Origin: Hydrogenophaga palleronii NBRC 102513
GTDB taxonomy: Bacteria; Pseudomonadota; Gammaproteobacteria; Burkholderiales; Burkholderiaceae_C
Reading direction: 5' to 3'
Length of the DNA: 64,000 nucleotides
Assembly (NCBI RefSeq): GCF_001571225.1
Contig: NZ_BCTJ01000003.1
Coordinates: 62,001 to 126,000, forward strand
A program made the translations under genes and the position numbers. The notes beneath the pieces are model-generated. The model had not been told where the DNA came from, ran no database searches, and was given only the letters and a program-made list of their open reading frames with translations. Shown here one piece after another: positions 25,873 to 33,708 of this stretch (position 1 is its first letter; each line of letters opens with the position of its first letter).

Positions 25873-26477
25873 GCGGCCACCTCCCCGGCCATCAAGCGGC
25901 GCAGCGCCGCGGCGTCGCCACGTGGCTTGCGGCCCGAGGCATCGGGTTTGAGCGCGCCACGCAGGTCGTCGTGCTGGTGCACCATCAGGTGCACCAGCAC
26001 CCACTGGCCCAGTGCCTCGCAGCGGGTGCGCAGCGTCAGCGCCTCCACCGGTTCACCGCGCCAGCCGTTGACCGTGCCGGGGTGGTATTCGACGCGGTGG
26101 TCGAGCAGCGTCCACTCGGGCGCCTTGGGATCGTCACAAAAGAGTTGCATATAGATATCACTGTGTCTTGTCGCCGTGCCGTGCCAGACCGAACCGCCGA
26201 GGTGCGGCCGGAACACCTGCAGCCGGTCCATCCAGAGCAGTGCGAGTTCGCGCAGCGCCAGCAGTTCCACCGCCTGGGTCTGCGGGCAGAACACCGCGAT
26301 GTCTTCGCGCACCGCGGCTTCGAGCGTGGCGTTGTCGGGCAGCGGCGTGCGCGCCGGCAGGCCGAGCTGTTTCACCGCGCGGCGCTTGGCCGCGGCGTAC
26401 TCCAGCCCTTCCTCGACCACGAGGCGGGCGGCGACGGCGGCGATTTCATTGGTGATGTCGTCTCGGCTGGCATCCAT
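25869..26477 (-). CDS. Uncharacterised protein with a nucleotidyltransferase-like motif
   Basis: 202 residues, function not known to me. The first 60 residues are helical and charged. Residues around the middle read GGSVWHGTATRHSDIYMQLFCDD, which resembles the nucleotidyltransferase fold signature G-S-x-x-x-G-T-A-x-x-S-D-I-D, but the second acidic residue is replaced by Tyr. Relatives in Burkholderiales sometimes carry a doubtful ligase name; nothing here supports a Mur ligase. It is coupled by ATGA to the TlpA-like gene. A -10-like CACAAT ends six bases before its ATG and no Shine-Dalgarno is visible. Confidence 0.65.
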   Translation of the reverse strand: MDASRDDITNEIAAVAARLVVEEGLEYAAAKRRAVKQLGLPARTPLPDNATLEAAVREDIAVFCPQTQAVELLALRELALLWMDRLQVFRPHLGGSVWHGTATRHSDIYMQLFCDDPKAPEWTLLDHRVEYHPGTVNGWRGEPVEALTLRTRCEALGQWVLVHLMVHQHDDLRGALKPDASGRKPRGDAAALRRLMAGEVAA

Positions 26478-26483
26478 GGGGGG

Positions 26484-26489
26484 ATTGTG
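26484..26489 (-). promoter_or_regulatory. -10-like CACAAT six bases before the uncharacterised gene
   Basis: On the minus strand CACAAT is followed by CCCCCC and the ATG at 26477. The spacing matches the leaderless pattern seen at other genes here. The promoter would lie in the 17-bp gap after the lysR-type stop. Confidence 0.4.
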
Positions 26490-26494
26490 CCCGC

Positions 26495-27460
26495 TCAGGG
26501 CTTCGCCCCCTGCATACCCCCGAGGGCTTGTCGCCGAAGCACGAACGCGGAGCGCACGGCCTTTTCCAACGCCTTCAACTCGCTTTGCGCAATCTGCAGC
26601 ACCGACTGACCCCACGCGTCCTGCAACAATGCCTGGTTGGCGATGAGAACCAGCTGGCTGGGGCGGTCCACACCGGTGAGCAGCCGCATCACCACGCCCG
26701 GGGGCGCCAGCATCGCGCAGGACCCGGGCACGATGGCCACGCCCAGCCCGCTGCCCACCATCGACAACACACTCATGAACTGGGTCGCGGTGTGCCGCAC
26801 GTCGGGCTTGAACCCTGCGCCTTCGCACACGGCGGCGGTCTGGTCGTAGAAATCGCTCTCGGCATAGCGCGAGAAGGCGACGAGCTGCTCCGTGGCCAGC
26901 GCACCCACCGGCAGCGGCTTGCGCGTGCGGGCCAGGGCGTGGCGTTCGGGCACCGCCACGCAATAAGGGTCGTCGATGGCGCAGACCCATTCGCTCTGGC
27001 CCGCACCGCTGCCGGGCCGCACGAAGCCGAAGTCGAGCTCGGCATTGCGCAAGGCCTGCAGTTGCCGGGCCGACGGCACGAGCTCGCGCCCCTCGATGCG
27101 CACGGTCATGTTCGATGCCTCAAAGCGCCGGATCAAGCCCGGCAGCAAGGACTGCGTGGCCGAAGGCATCAGCCCCACGCGCAACGTGCTGCGCTCGCCC
27201 GACTGGAACTCCCGGGCCCGCAGCGAGGCCTGCTCGGCCCGCGCGAGGATGGCCCGCGCATCGTCCAGGAACGAGGTGCCCGCCGGCGTGAGCCGCACGC
27301 CCCGGGCGAAGCGCACCAGCAACTGCGCCCCCACCTCTTCTTCCAGTTGCCGGATTTGCGCCGACAAAGGTGGCTGGGCGATGTGCAGCTTGGCCGCGGC
27401 GCCGCTGATGCTGCCCAGCTCGGCCACGGTCACGAAATAGCGCAGGTGTCGGAGTTCCAT
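26495..27460 (-). CDS. LysR-family transcriptional regulator
   Basis: 321 residues. The N-terminal winged helix-turn-helix is clear (LRYFVTVAELGSISGAAAKLHIAQP split over residues 6-30, then LSAQIRQLEEEVGAQLLVR), followed by a periplasmic-binding-like effector domain with the family segment SMVGSGLGVAIVP. The subgroup resembles regulators of aromatic or organic acid catabolism. It is divergent from the dehydrogenase gene with 112 bp between, so it probably controls that gene set. The last residues (ALGGMQGAKP) are encoded in a GC-rich stretch resembling the intergenic repeats of this genome. Confidence 0.88.
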   Translation of the reverse strand: MELRHLRYFVTVAELGSISGAAAKLHIAQPPLSAQIRQLEEEVGAQLLVRFARGVRLTPAGTSFLDDARAILARAEQASLRAREFQSGERSTLRVGLMPSATQSLLPGLIRRFEASNMTVRIEGRELVPSARQLQALRNAELDFGFVRPGSGAGQSEWVCAIDDPYCVAVPERHALARTRKPLPVGALATEQLVAFSRYAESDFYDQTAAVCEGAGFKPDVRHTATQFMSVLSMVGSGLGVAIVPGSCAMLAPPGVVMRLLTGVDRPSQLVLIANQALLQDAWGQSVLQIAQSELKALEKAVRSAFVLRRQALGGMQGAKP

Positions 27461-27468
27461 TTCTTCAC

Positions 27469-27519
27469 ATACTCGGTAAATATGGGTGGGAGACTAAATG
27501 AGTATTTGACGTATATCAA
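27469..27519. promoter_or_regulatory. Inverted repeats between lysR-type and dehydrogenase genes
   Basis: ATACTC (27469-27474) and GAGTAT (27500-27505) form a widely spaced dyad, and directly next to it TTGA-N6-TCAA (27506-27519) forms a second. The 51-bp AT-rich stretch is the only such stretch in the divergent spacer and is a reasonable LysR-type binding region. No clear promoter hexamers were found for either gene. Confidence 0.4.
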
Positions 27520-27572
27520 GCCAGGAACCAGACTGCGGCCCTCGCATCCGTCGACCTGCCCCGCACGCCACC

Positions 27573-28628
27573 ATGAAATCCTTGAGAAAAATTCGCCCCG
27601 ACCGCGGTCTTGAACTGCTCGACGCGCCACGGCCCGTTCCGGGCCTCGGGGAGGTGCTGGTGCAGGTGCAGGCCACCGGTGTGTGCGGCACCGATCTGCA
27701 CATCGACAAGTGGACCGCGAGCTACCACTTCATGACGCCGGCCCTGCCCGTGACCATCGGCCACGAGTTCAGCGGCGTGGTAGCGGCGCTGGGTGAGGCC
27801 GTGCAAGGCCTGGAATTGGGTCAGCTCGTCACCGTGCGGCCTTCCGTGGTGTGCAATGTGTGCGCCGCCTGCACCGCGGGCCGCCCGGACGACTGCGTCA
27901 CGCGCAAAGGCATTGGCGTGTCACGCGACGGCGCGTTCGCCGACTTCGTGCGCGTGCCGGCGCGCAACTGCATCCCGGTGCCCCATGGCATCGCCCCCCG
28001 GATCGCGGCGCTGGCCGAGCCGCTGTCGGTCAGCTGGGAAGCCGTGCGCGCCGCCGGCGTGCAGGCCGGTGACCGCGTGCTGGTGCTGGGTCCGGGCAAC
28101 ATCGGCCAGGGCATTGCCTTGTTCGCTCGCGAGGCCGGTGCAGCCGAAGTGGTGGTGGCCGGCCATGGCGACGCGCCGCGCCTGCAGATACTGAAGAAGC
28201 TGGGCTTCAACCAGTTGCTCGATTTCGCCGAGGAGCCGATGGCAGAGGCGCTCGCGAAAGCCGCCAGCCCCCGCCCGTTTGATGTGGTGATCGAAGCCAC
28301 GGGCGTCGCTTCGGCCATCCCGCCGGCCTTGCAAGTGCTGAAGCCGCGTGGCGTGTTGGTGATCACCGGCATCCACTCGGCTCCCGTGCCGATCGACCTC
28401 GCCGCGCTGGTGCGCAAGCACCACGAGATCCGTGGCTCCTACCGCGCGCCGGAAGCGGCCTGGCCGCAGGTCGTGGCGTTCATGGAAAAGCACCACGCAG
28501 CGCTGGCGCACATGGTCACGCACACGGTGCCCCTGTCGCGCGCGCTGGAGGGTTTTGAACTGGCCAACAACAAAACCGCCACCAAGGTCATGGTGGTGCC
28601 CGACGCCATCGCAGAGGCCTCGGCATGA
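27573..28628 (+). CDS. Zinc-dependent medium-chain alcohol dehydrogenase
   Basis: 351 residues of the threonine/sorbitol dehydrogenase branch. The catalytic zinc ligands are in GVCGTDLH and IGHEFSG; the structural zinc site has four Cys in VCNVCAACTAGRPDDC; the cofactor-binding glycines are in VLVLGPGNIGQGIA. These enzymes oxidise secondary alcohols or polyols with NAD(P)+. The substrate is unknown. It heads a plus-strand set with a small enzyme-like protein and a periplasmic binding protein, divergent from the LysR-type gene, suggesting an inducible catabolic function. Confidence 0.87.
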   Translation: MKSLRKIRPDRGLELLDAPRPVPGLGEVLVQVQATGVCGTDLHIDKWTASYHFMTPALPVTIGHEFSGVVAALGEAVQGLELGQLVTVRPSVVCNVCAACTAGRPDDCVTRKGIGVSRDGAFADFVRVPARNCIPVPHGIAPRIAALAEPLSVSWEAVRAAGVQAGDRVLVLGPGNIGQGIALFAREAGAAEVVVAGHGDAPRLQILKKLGFNQLLDFAEEPMAEALAKAASPRPFDVVIEATGVASAIPPALQVLKPRGVLVITGIHSAPVPIDLAALVRKHHEIRGSYRAPEAAWPQVVAFMEKHHAALAHMVTHTVPLSRALEGFELANNKTATKVMVVPDAIAEASA

Positions 28629-29368
28629 GCGGGTGTGACACAGCGGCGTTCCTGGCGCTGTGGAACGGCATCGCGCGCGAAGACGACCGTGCCGAGTACG
28701 AGCACTGGCACACCTTCGAGCACGTGCCCGAGCGCACCGCCTTGCCCGGCTTCGTGGAGGCTGAGCGCTACCGCTCCACCGACGCCGCACGCAGCTACTT
28801 CACGCTCTACCGCCTGGCGTCGCTGGACGCGCTCGACACGCCGATGTACCGCGACGTGTTCACGCACCCCACGCCCTGGTCGGCACGCATGCGCGCGACC
28901 TTGAGCGACTTCTACCGCCTGCCGTGCGTGCAGCTCGGCATTCACGGCCTGAGCCGTGCGCCGCGCCTGGTCACGCTGCGCTGGCGTTCGAACGCCGCCG
29001 ATCTGCCCGCGCAGTTGAACGTGCAACTGAACGCGTGGCTGGCCGAACAGGTGCTGCACGGCCGCCTGGTGCACGCCGAGTGGGGGTGGGCTCCACCTTC
29101 CGAGGCCTACTGGAAACCGAACATGGCCGACAACGGCATGGGCGGTGAAGGTGTCGAGCACTGCGCCCTGTTGTGGCACTTCGATGTGCCGGCGCTGGAA
29201 GCGGCGTGCGCCGCACTGACCGCTTTCCTCCAGCCCCTGGCCAGCGGCCTGGGCACGCCGCAACACTTTGAACTGCAGTCCACCGTTCGCAACCCCTCGT
29301 TGCGGGCACCAGCGACCGAACGCATGGCGCCACACGCCACCCTTTTCCACCACTACACCAGAGGATGA
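28625..29368 (+). CDS. Uncharacterised protein, possible dimeric alpha-beta barrel
   Basis: 247 residues, not recognised with confidence. The N-terminal part (FLALWNGIAREDDRAEYEHWH, EHVPERTALPGFVEAERYR, SYFTLYRL) has the look of the EthD/dimeric ferredoxin-like fold: a strand, a His-rich helix, then GFxxAxRY and a YFTLY strand. The second half (VTLRW...) may be a second copy of the fold, with a similar length. It is joined to the dehydrogenase by an ATGA overlap. Such folds occur in small monooxygenases, dehalogenases and cyclases of catabolic operons. Confidence 0.6.
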   Translation: MSGCDTAAFLALWNGIAREDDRAEYEHWHTFEHVPERTALPGFVEAERYRSTDAARSYFTLYRLASLDALDTPMYRDVFTHPTPWSARMRATLSDFYRLPCVQLGIHGLSRAPRLVTLRWRSNAADLPAQLNVQLNAWLAEQVLHGRLVHAEWGWAPPSEAYWKPNMADNGMGGEGVEHCALLWHFDVPALEAACAALTAFLQPLASGLGTPQHFELQSTVRNPSLRAPATERMAPHATLFHHYTRG

Positions 29369-29372
29369 CAAC

Positions 29373-30362
29373 ATGAATTTCCACCAACGCCGCCATTTCA
29401 CCCTGGCCGCCACCGCCCTGGCCTTCGTGGCCACCGGCCTGTGCGCACCGGCAGGGGCCGCCGACAACTGGCCCAGCAAACCGATCCGCATGATCGTGGG
29501 CTACCCCGCCGGCTCATCGCCCGACGCGCAAGCCCGGCTCATCGCCGAACCGCTGGCACGTGCACTCGGCCAACCGGTGGTGGTGGAAAACCGCTCGGGC
29601 GCCAGCGGCAACATCGGTGCCGATGTGATCGCCAAGTCCAGCGACGGCCACACCATCGGCGTGATCGGCAACGGCCCGCTGACCAGCTCCAAGTTCCTGT
29701 ATGCCAAGCTGCCCTACGACCCGAGCACCGACTTCGCGCCCATCGGGCTGATCGGCGCCGCACCGCTGGTCTGGGTCACGGCCAAGGCCAGCACGGAACG
29801 CACGCCCGCGGCCTACATTGCCCAGCTGCGCGCCGACGGCGACAAACAGACCTATGGCTCGGTCGGTCCGGGCTCCGGCGGCCACCTCGGCATGGAGCTG
29901 CTGAAGCAGGCACTGGGCATCAACCCCCTGCACGTGCCCTTCAACGGGGGCCCCGCCATCCTCACCGGCATCATGGGTGGGCATATCCAGATGACGCTGC
30001 TGCCGACCTCCACCGTCGCACCGCTGCTGCAGTCGGGCAAGCTGAGCGCCATCGCCGTGACCTCGGCCAAACGCTCGCCGCTGGCGCCCACGCTGCCGGC
30101 GATGGAAGACATTGGCGTCAAGGGCATCAACATCGAAGTCTGGAACGCGGTGATGGCACCCGCCTCCATGCCCGCCGCACACCAGGCGCGGCTGAGCAGC
30201 GAACTGAACAAGATCCTGCTCGACCGAGAGGTGCAGCAGAAGCTGCTGGTGCAGGGCTGGCGCGTGGACGACCCGAGCGCCAAGGCCCTCAAGGCACGCA
30301 TCGCCAGCGACACAGTGGTGTACCGCGACATCATCGAACGCAACAAGATCCGACTCGACTGA
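29373..30362 (+). CDS. Bug-type (TctC) periplasmic solute-binding protein
   Basis: 329 residues with a signal peptide (MNFHQRRHFTLAATALAF, cleavage near GAA-DN). The mature start DNWPSKPIRMIVGYPAGSSPD and the VVVENRSGASGNIG segment are the conserved family pattern of the Bug proteins, which bind carboxylated solutes for tripartite tricarboxylate transporters. No tctA or tctB membrane partner is encoded nearby, common for the expanded Bug sets of Burkholderiales. Start chosen at 29373 after GAGGATGACA; an upstream in-frame extension lies inside the previous gene. Confidence 0.92.
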   Translation: MNFHQRRHFTLAATALAFVATGLCAPAGAADNWPSKPIRMIVGYPAGSSPDAQARLIAEPLARALGQPVVVENRSGASGNIGADVIAKSSDGHTIGVIGNGPLTSSKFLYAKLPYDPSTDFAPIGLIGAAPLVWVTAKASTERTPAAYIAQLRADGDKQTYGSVGPGSGGHLGMELLKQALGINPLHVPFNGGPAILTGIMGGHIQMTLLPTSTVAPLLQSGKLSAIAVTSAKRSPLAPTLPAMEDIGVKGINIEVWNAVMAPASMPAAHQARLSSELNKILLDREVQQKLLVQGWRVDDPSAKALKARIASDTVVYRDIIERNKIRLD

Positions 30363-30365
30363 GCC

Positions 30366-30408
30366 CACGGGCAGCCACGGCTGCGGTGCGCCCCGGCGCC
30401 CGCCCGTG
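30366..30408 (+). terminator. Hairpin after the binding-protein gene
   Basis: CACGGGC (30366-30372) pairs with GCCCGTG (30402-30408), enclosing a smaller GCAGC-CACG-GCTGC hairpin. It begins three bases after the binding-protein stop. There is no T run, so Rho-independent termination is uncertain. Confidence 0.35.
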
Positions 30409-30416
30409 TGCCCACC

Positions 30417-30422
30417 TAGAAT
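30417..30422 (+). promoter_or_regulatory. -10 element TAGAAT six bases before mpl
   Basis: TAGAAT is followed by CGCCGC and the mpl ATG at 30429. A transcript starting at the normal distance would begin at or next to the ATG. No Shine-Dalgarno sequence precedes the start. Confidence 0.55.
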
Positions 30423-30428
30423 CGCCGC

Positions 30429-31814
30429 ATGCACATTCATATCCTGGGCATTTGCGGCACCTTCATGGGCGGTCTGGCCGCCCTCGCCCGCGAAGCCGGC
30501 CACCGCGTGACCGGCTGCGACGCCGGCGTCTACCCTCCCATGAGCGACCAGCTGCGTGCGCTCGGCATCGACCTCATCGAAGGTTTCGACGCCGACCAGC
30601 TGGCCCTCAAGCCCGACGTCTTCGTGGTTGGCAACGTGGTCAGCCGGGCCCGCAAAGCCGACGGCAGCCCGAAGTTTCCGCTGATGGAGGCCATCCTCGA
30701 CAGCGGTGCCGCCTACACCAGCGGCCCGCAGTGGCTGGCCGAGCATGTCTTGCAAGGCCGCCATGTGCTGGCCGTCGCCGGCACACACGGCAAGACCACC
30801 ACCACCGGCATGCTGACCTGGATCCTGGAGGCCAATGGCCTGCAGCCCGGTTTCCTGATCGGTGGCGTGCCGCTGAACTTCGAGGTCTCGGCGCGCCTCG
30901 GCCAAGGCCGGGTATTCACCATCGAAGCCGACGAATACGACACCGCCTTCTTCGACAAGCGCAGCAAGTTCGTGCACTACCGCCCGCGCACCGCGGTGCT
31001 GAACAACCTCGAGTTCGACCACGCCGACATCTTCGACGACCTGGCGGCCATCGAGCGCCAGTTCCACCACCTGATCCGCACCGTGCCGGGCAGCGGCCGC
31101 GTGGTCGTCAACGGGCTGGAGGACAGCCTGGAACGTGTGCTGCACAAGGGCCTGTGGAGCGAGCTGCGCAGCTTCGGCGCCGCCGTGAGCGACTTCACCG
31201 CGCGCGGCGAACCGCATGCCTTCGACGTGCTGCAGCAGGGCCAGCCGGTCGGCCGCGTGGAGTGGGCGCTCACCGGCGTGCACAACCAGCTCAATGCGCT
31301 GGCGGCCATCGCGGCGGCCGAACACGTGGGCGTGGCGCCCGCCGACGCGGCGCGGGCCCTGGCTTCGTTCCAGAACGTGCGTCGGCGCATGGAGCTGCGT
31401 GGCACGGTGGCGCGCGCGGGTGGCGACATCACGGTCTACGACGACTTTGCCCACCACCCGACCGCCATCCGCACCACGCTCGACGGCCTGCAGCGCAAGC
31501 TCGGCCAACCACGCGGGCGCATCCTGGCGGTGTTCGAGCCACGCAGCAACACCATGAAGCTGGGCACCATGAAGTCACAACTGCCCTGGAGCCTGGAAGC
31601 CGCCGACCTGGCCTTCTGCCACACCGGTGGCCTGGACTGGGATGCCGCCGAGGCCCTGGCGCCCATGGGTGCACGCGCCCAGGTGGCCGGCAACATCGAC
31701 ACCCTGGTGGCCCAGGTGGTGGCCGCAGCCCAACCCGGTGACCACATCGTCTGCATGAGCAACGGGGGTTTCGGCGGTGTGCACGAGCGCTTGCTGAAAG
31801 CGCTGGCCGCATAA
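30429..31814 (+). CDS. mpl: UDP-N-acetylmuramate:L-alanyl-gamma-D-glutamyl-meso-diaminopimelate ligase
   Basis: 461 residues, same size as E. coli Mpl (457). This Mur-ligase-fold enzyme joins recycled murein tripeptide to UDP-MurNAc. Marks: MHIHILGICGTFMGGLAALA at the N-terminus, the P-loop [54 protein letters not shown] and EPRSNTMKLG, the last two typical of Mpl. With AmpD in the same window it supports active peptidoglycan recycling. It is a single-gene unit, ending at a GC-rich intergenic repeat. Confidence 0.96.
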   Translation: MHIHILGICGTFMGGLAALAREAGHRVTGCDAGVYPPMSDQLRALGIDLIEGFDADQLALKPDVFVVGNVVSRARKADGSPKFPLMEAILDSGAAYTSGPQWLAEHVLQGRHVLAVAGTHGKTTTTGMLTWILEANGLQPGFLIGGVPLNFEVSARLGQGRVFTIEADEYDTAFFDKRSKFVHYRPRTAVLNNLEFDHADIFDDLAAIERQFHHLIRTVPGSGRVVVNGLEDSLERVLHKGLWSELRSFGAAVSDFTARGEPHAFDVLQQGQPVGRVEWALTGVHNQLNALAAIAAAEHVGVAPADAARALASFQNVRRRMELRGTVARAGGDITVYDDFAHHPTAIRTTLDGLQRKLGQPRGRILAVFEPRSNTMKLGTMKSQLPWSLEAADLAFCHTGGLDWDAAEALAPMGARAQVAGNIDTLVAQVVAAAQPGDHIVCMSNGGFGGVHERLLKALAA

Positions 31815-31871
31815 ACAAAGATCTAGATCAGCGCGGCCGCCGGCGCGCGGCCCCCATCCAGAAACACCGCC

Positions 31872-31937
31872 GAACCGGCTCCGCCGGGCGGCAGGTGTTG
31901 CCCCCTGGGGGGTGACGCCGCAGGCGGCGCGGGGGGT
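31872..31937. repeat. Three-hairpin intergenic repeat, copy 1
   Basis: Segments in order: ACCGGCTCCGCCGGGC (hairpin), GCCCCCTGGGGGG (hairpin), CGCCGCAGGCGGCG (hairpin) and a final GGGGGG. It lies between the convergent 3' ends of mpl and a small minus-strand gene. Copies 2 and 3 share the same order of elements. It may act as a bidirectional terminator or mRNA 3'-end stabiliser. Confidence 0.6.
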
Positions 31938-31939
31938 CG

Positions 31940-32260
31940 TCAATAAGTAATGCTCTGCGTCGGCACGTCGATCGACACCACCGGCTTGGCCAGCGCCGCG
32001 CTGGTGGCGCGGGCAAACGCCACGGCCCAGGCGTGATGGGCCGGTTCGCGGAAGCGCCCTTCGCCGGCCGCTTCGGCCACGCCGAGGATCTTGTCGGCCG
32101 TGAGCACCTTGCCGGTGGGCCGGATCGGCTCACAGCCCAGCACGGTGAACTGCTCGTCCAGCCAGGCCCGGGCCTGGTCGTGCGGCAGGGGCTGCACCTC
32201 CTCCAGGTCCAGGGGGTACGAGGCGGACGGGCCCCAGCTCACGGTGACTTGGCTGCGCAT
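31940..32260 (-). CDS. Uncharacterised 106-residue protein
   Basis: I do not recognise a domain. The protein is soluble by composition, without signal peptide or membrane segment; it starts MRSQVTVSWGPSASYPLDLEE and contains the pairs EPIRPTGKVLTADKILG and EPAHHAWAVAFARATSAALAKP. I chose the ATG at 32260, seven bases after an AGGAG; the open frame continues 54 bases upstream. A -10-like CACAAT lies further upstream. It sits between mpl (convergent) and the DAHP synthase gene (same strand, upstream). Real gene likely, given the good Shine-Dalgarno sequence. Confidence 0.6.
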   Translation of the reverse strand: MRSQVTVSWGPSASYPLDLEEVQPLPHDQARAWLDEQFTVLGCEPIRPTGKVLTADKILGVAEAAGEGRFREPAHHAWAVAFARATSAALAKPVVSIDVPTQSITY

Positions 32261-32344
32261 GCGTGTTCTCCTGATCGTTGCCGCATTGTGGACCGCGTTC
32301 GCCACGCGATCCACCCGTGAAAGCCCGCAGCCATCTGCCCTGGC

Positions 32345-33478
32345 TCAGGCGCGTGCAGCACGCGCGGTCAGCACCGCGTTCGACAACACGTCCAGCGCCT
32401 CCAGCGAGTGATCCCAGCCCAGGCAGGCGTCGGTGATGCTCTGGCCGTACTTGAGCGCGGCCACGTCGTCCTTGCCCGGCGTGAACTTCTGTGCGCCGGC
32501 TTCGATGTGGCTTTCGAGCATGACGCCGAAGATGCTGCGCGAACCGGCCACGATCTGGCCCGCGATGTCGCGCGTCACGTCGAGTTGCTTCTCGTGCTGC
32601 TTGCTGCTGTTGGCGTGGCTGCAGTCCACCATCAGGCGCGGCGCGAGCTTGGCGGCTTCCAGTTCCTTCACCGACGCAGCGACGCTGGCCGCGTCGTAGT
32701 TCGGCGCCTTGCCGCCGCGCAGGATCACGTGGCAATCCTTGTTGCCGTTGGTCTGCACGATGGCAACCTGGCCGTTCTTGTGCACCGACAGGAAGTGGTG
32801 GCCGCGCGATGCGGCCTGGATCGCGTCGGTCGCGATCTTGATGTTGCCGTCGGTGCCGTTCTTGAAGCCGATCGGTGCCGACAGACCGGAGGCCAGTTCG
32901 CGATGCACCTGGCTCTCTGTGGTGCGGGCACCGATGGCGCCCCAGGCGATCAGGTCACCGATGTACTGGGGCGAGATCACGTCGAGGAACTCGCTGCCGG
33001 CCGGCAAGCCCAGGCGGTTGATCTCGATCAGCAGTTGGCGCGCGATGCGCAGGCCTTCGTCGATGCGGTAGCTCTCGTCCAGGTAGGGGTCGTTGATCAA
33101 GCCCTTCCAGCCCACCGTGGTGCGCGGCTTCTCGAAGTAGACCCGCATCACGATCTCCAGCGAGTCGGCGTACTTCTCGCGCAGGGGCTTGAGGCGGCGC
33201 GCATAGTCCACCGCCGCCACCGGATCGTGGATGGAGCAGGGGCCGATGACCACCAGCAGGCGGTCGTCCTGCCCGTGAAGGATGTTGTGGATGCGCTGGC
33301 GGGTCTGGCTGATCAGGGCTTCCACCGGCGTGCCGCCGATGGGGAAGAAGCGGATCAGATGCTCGGGTGGGGGCAACACGGTGATGTCCTTGATGCGTTG
33401 GTCGTCGGTTCGGCTGGTTTTGTCGACGGGGTGCGCATACCAGGCATCGGTGCTGGCGGGGGCATTCTTGGCGGTCAT
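32345..33478 (-). CDS. aroG: 3-deoxy-7-phosphoheptulonate (DAHP) synthase, class I
   Basis: 377 residues. The enzyme condenses phosphoenolpyruvate and erythrose 4-phosphate, the first step of the shikimate pathway. Class I marks: VIGPCSIHDPVAAVDYARRL, MRVYFEKPRTTVGWKGLINDP, GARTTESQVHRELASGLSAP, GFKNGTDGN, MVDCSHANSSK. The N-terminal extension of about 25 residues compared with E. coli AroG is not conserved. The gene is preceded by an aromatic-rich leader peptide and attenuator (listed), so it is regulated by aromatic aminoacyl-tRNA supply. Which feedback type (Phe, Tyr or Trp) cannot be told from sequence; the symbol is approximate. Confidence 0.93.
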   Translation of the reverse strand: MTAKNAPASTDAWYAHPVDKTSRTDDQRIKDITVLPPPEHLIRFFPIGGTPVEALISQTRQRIHNILHGQDDRLLVVIGPCSIHDPVAAVDYARRLKPLREKYADSLEIVMRVYFEKPRTTVGWKGLINDPYLDESYRIDEGLRIARQLLIEINRLGLPAGSEFLDVISPQYIGDLIAWGAIGARTTESQVHRELASGLSAPIGFKNGTDGNIKIATDAIQAASRGHHFLSVHKNGQVAIVQTNGNKDCHVILRGGKAPNYDAASVAASVKELEAAKLAPRLMVDCSHANSSKQHEKQLDVTRDIAGQIVAGSRSIFGVMLESHIEAGAQKFTPGKDDVAALKYGQSITDACLGWDHSLEALDVLSNAVLTARAARA

Positions 33479-33527
33479 CACGAGGCTCCTGAGTGGGGGT
33501 TGAGTGGGGAAAGGTGATCGACGGGCG

Positions 33528-33561
33528 AAAAAAAACCGCCGGGCTTGGAGCTCCGGCGGTT
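33528..33561 (-). terminator. Attenuator terminator ahead of the DAHP synthase gene
   Basis: On the minus strand the arms AACCGCCGG and CCGGCGGTT (33553-33561 with 33534-33542) form a 9-bp stem with a ten-base loop, followed by eight U (33535-33528). It lies between the leader ORF and the structural gene. The leader ORF contains CCGGCGG (complement of 33604-33610), which can pair with the 5' arm and prevent the terminator from forming. Confidence 0.85.
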
Positions 33562-33584
33562 GTCTTCGAGATTCGGTGATGCGC

Positions 33585-33659
33585 TTACAGCTTCGCCTCT
33601 CGTCCGCCGGGGACTGAGAACCAAAAATAAAAAGCAAAGAAGGCGAAGCGCGAGGTCAT
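33585..33659 (-). CDS. Aromatic-rich leader peptide of the DAHP synthase attenuator
   Basis: A 24-codon ORF, ATG at 33659 and TAA at 33585-33587. Residues 5-14 read FAFFAFYFWF: six Phe, one Tyr and one Trp in ten codons. Codons 4-7 (around CGCTTCGCC) can pair with codons 21-23 (GGCGAAGC) to form a pause hairpin, and codons 17-19 (CCC GGC GGA) can pair with the terminator's 5' arm. This is the layout of a classical amino-acid attenuator: ribosome stalling at Phe, Tyr or Trp codons should favour the antiterminator and raise DAHP synthase expression. The ORF is absent from ordinary length-limited ORF calls. Confidence 0.88.
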   Translation of the reverse strand: MTSRFAFFAFYFWFSVPGGREAKL

Positions 33660-33667
33660 GGAAGCGG

Positions 33668-33673
33668 AATGTA
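33668..33673 (-). promoter_or_regulatory. -10-like TACATT upstream of the leader peptide
   Basis: TACATT on the minus strand ends eight bases before the leader ATG at 33659. A transcript from here would start close to the ATG, so the leader peptide message would have almost no 5' untranslated region. No clear -35 element was found. Confidence 0.45.
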
Positions 33674-33708
33674 GCACAGGCACGTGATGTCTTCTCAAGA
33701 ATGCCCGT

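Noticed and set aside
26480..26540. GC-rich stretch near the lysR-type stop as a fourth three-hairpin repeat
   Set aside because: Only one hairpin element resembles the family, and most of it is coding.
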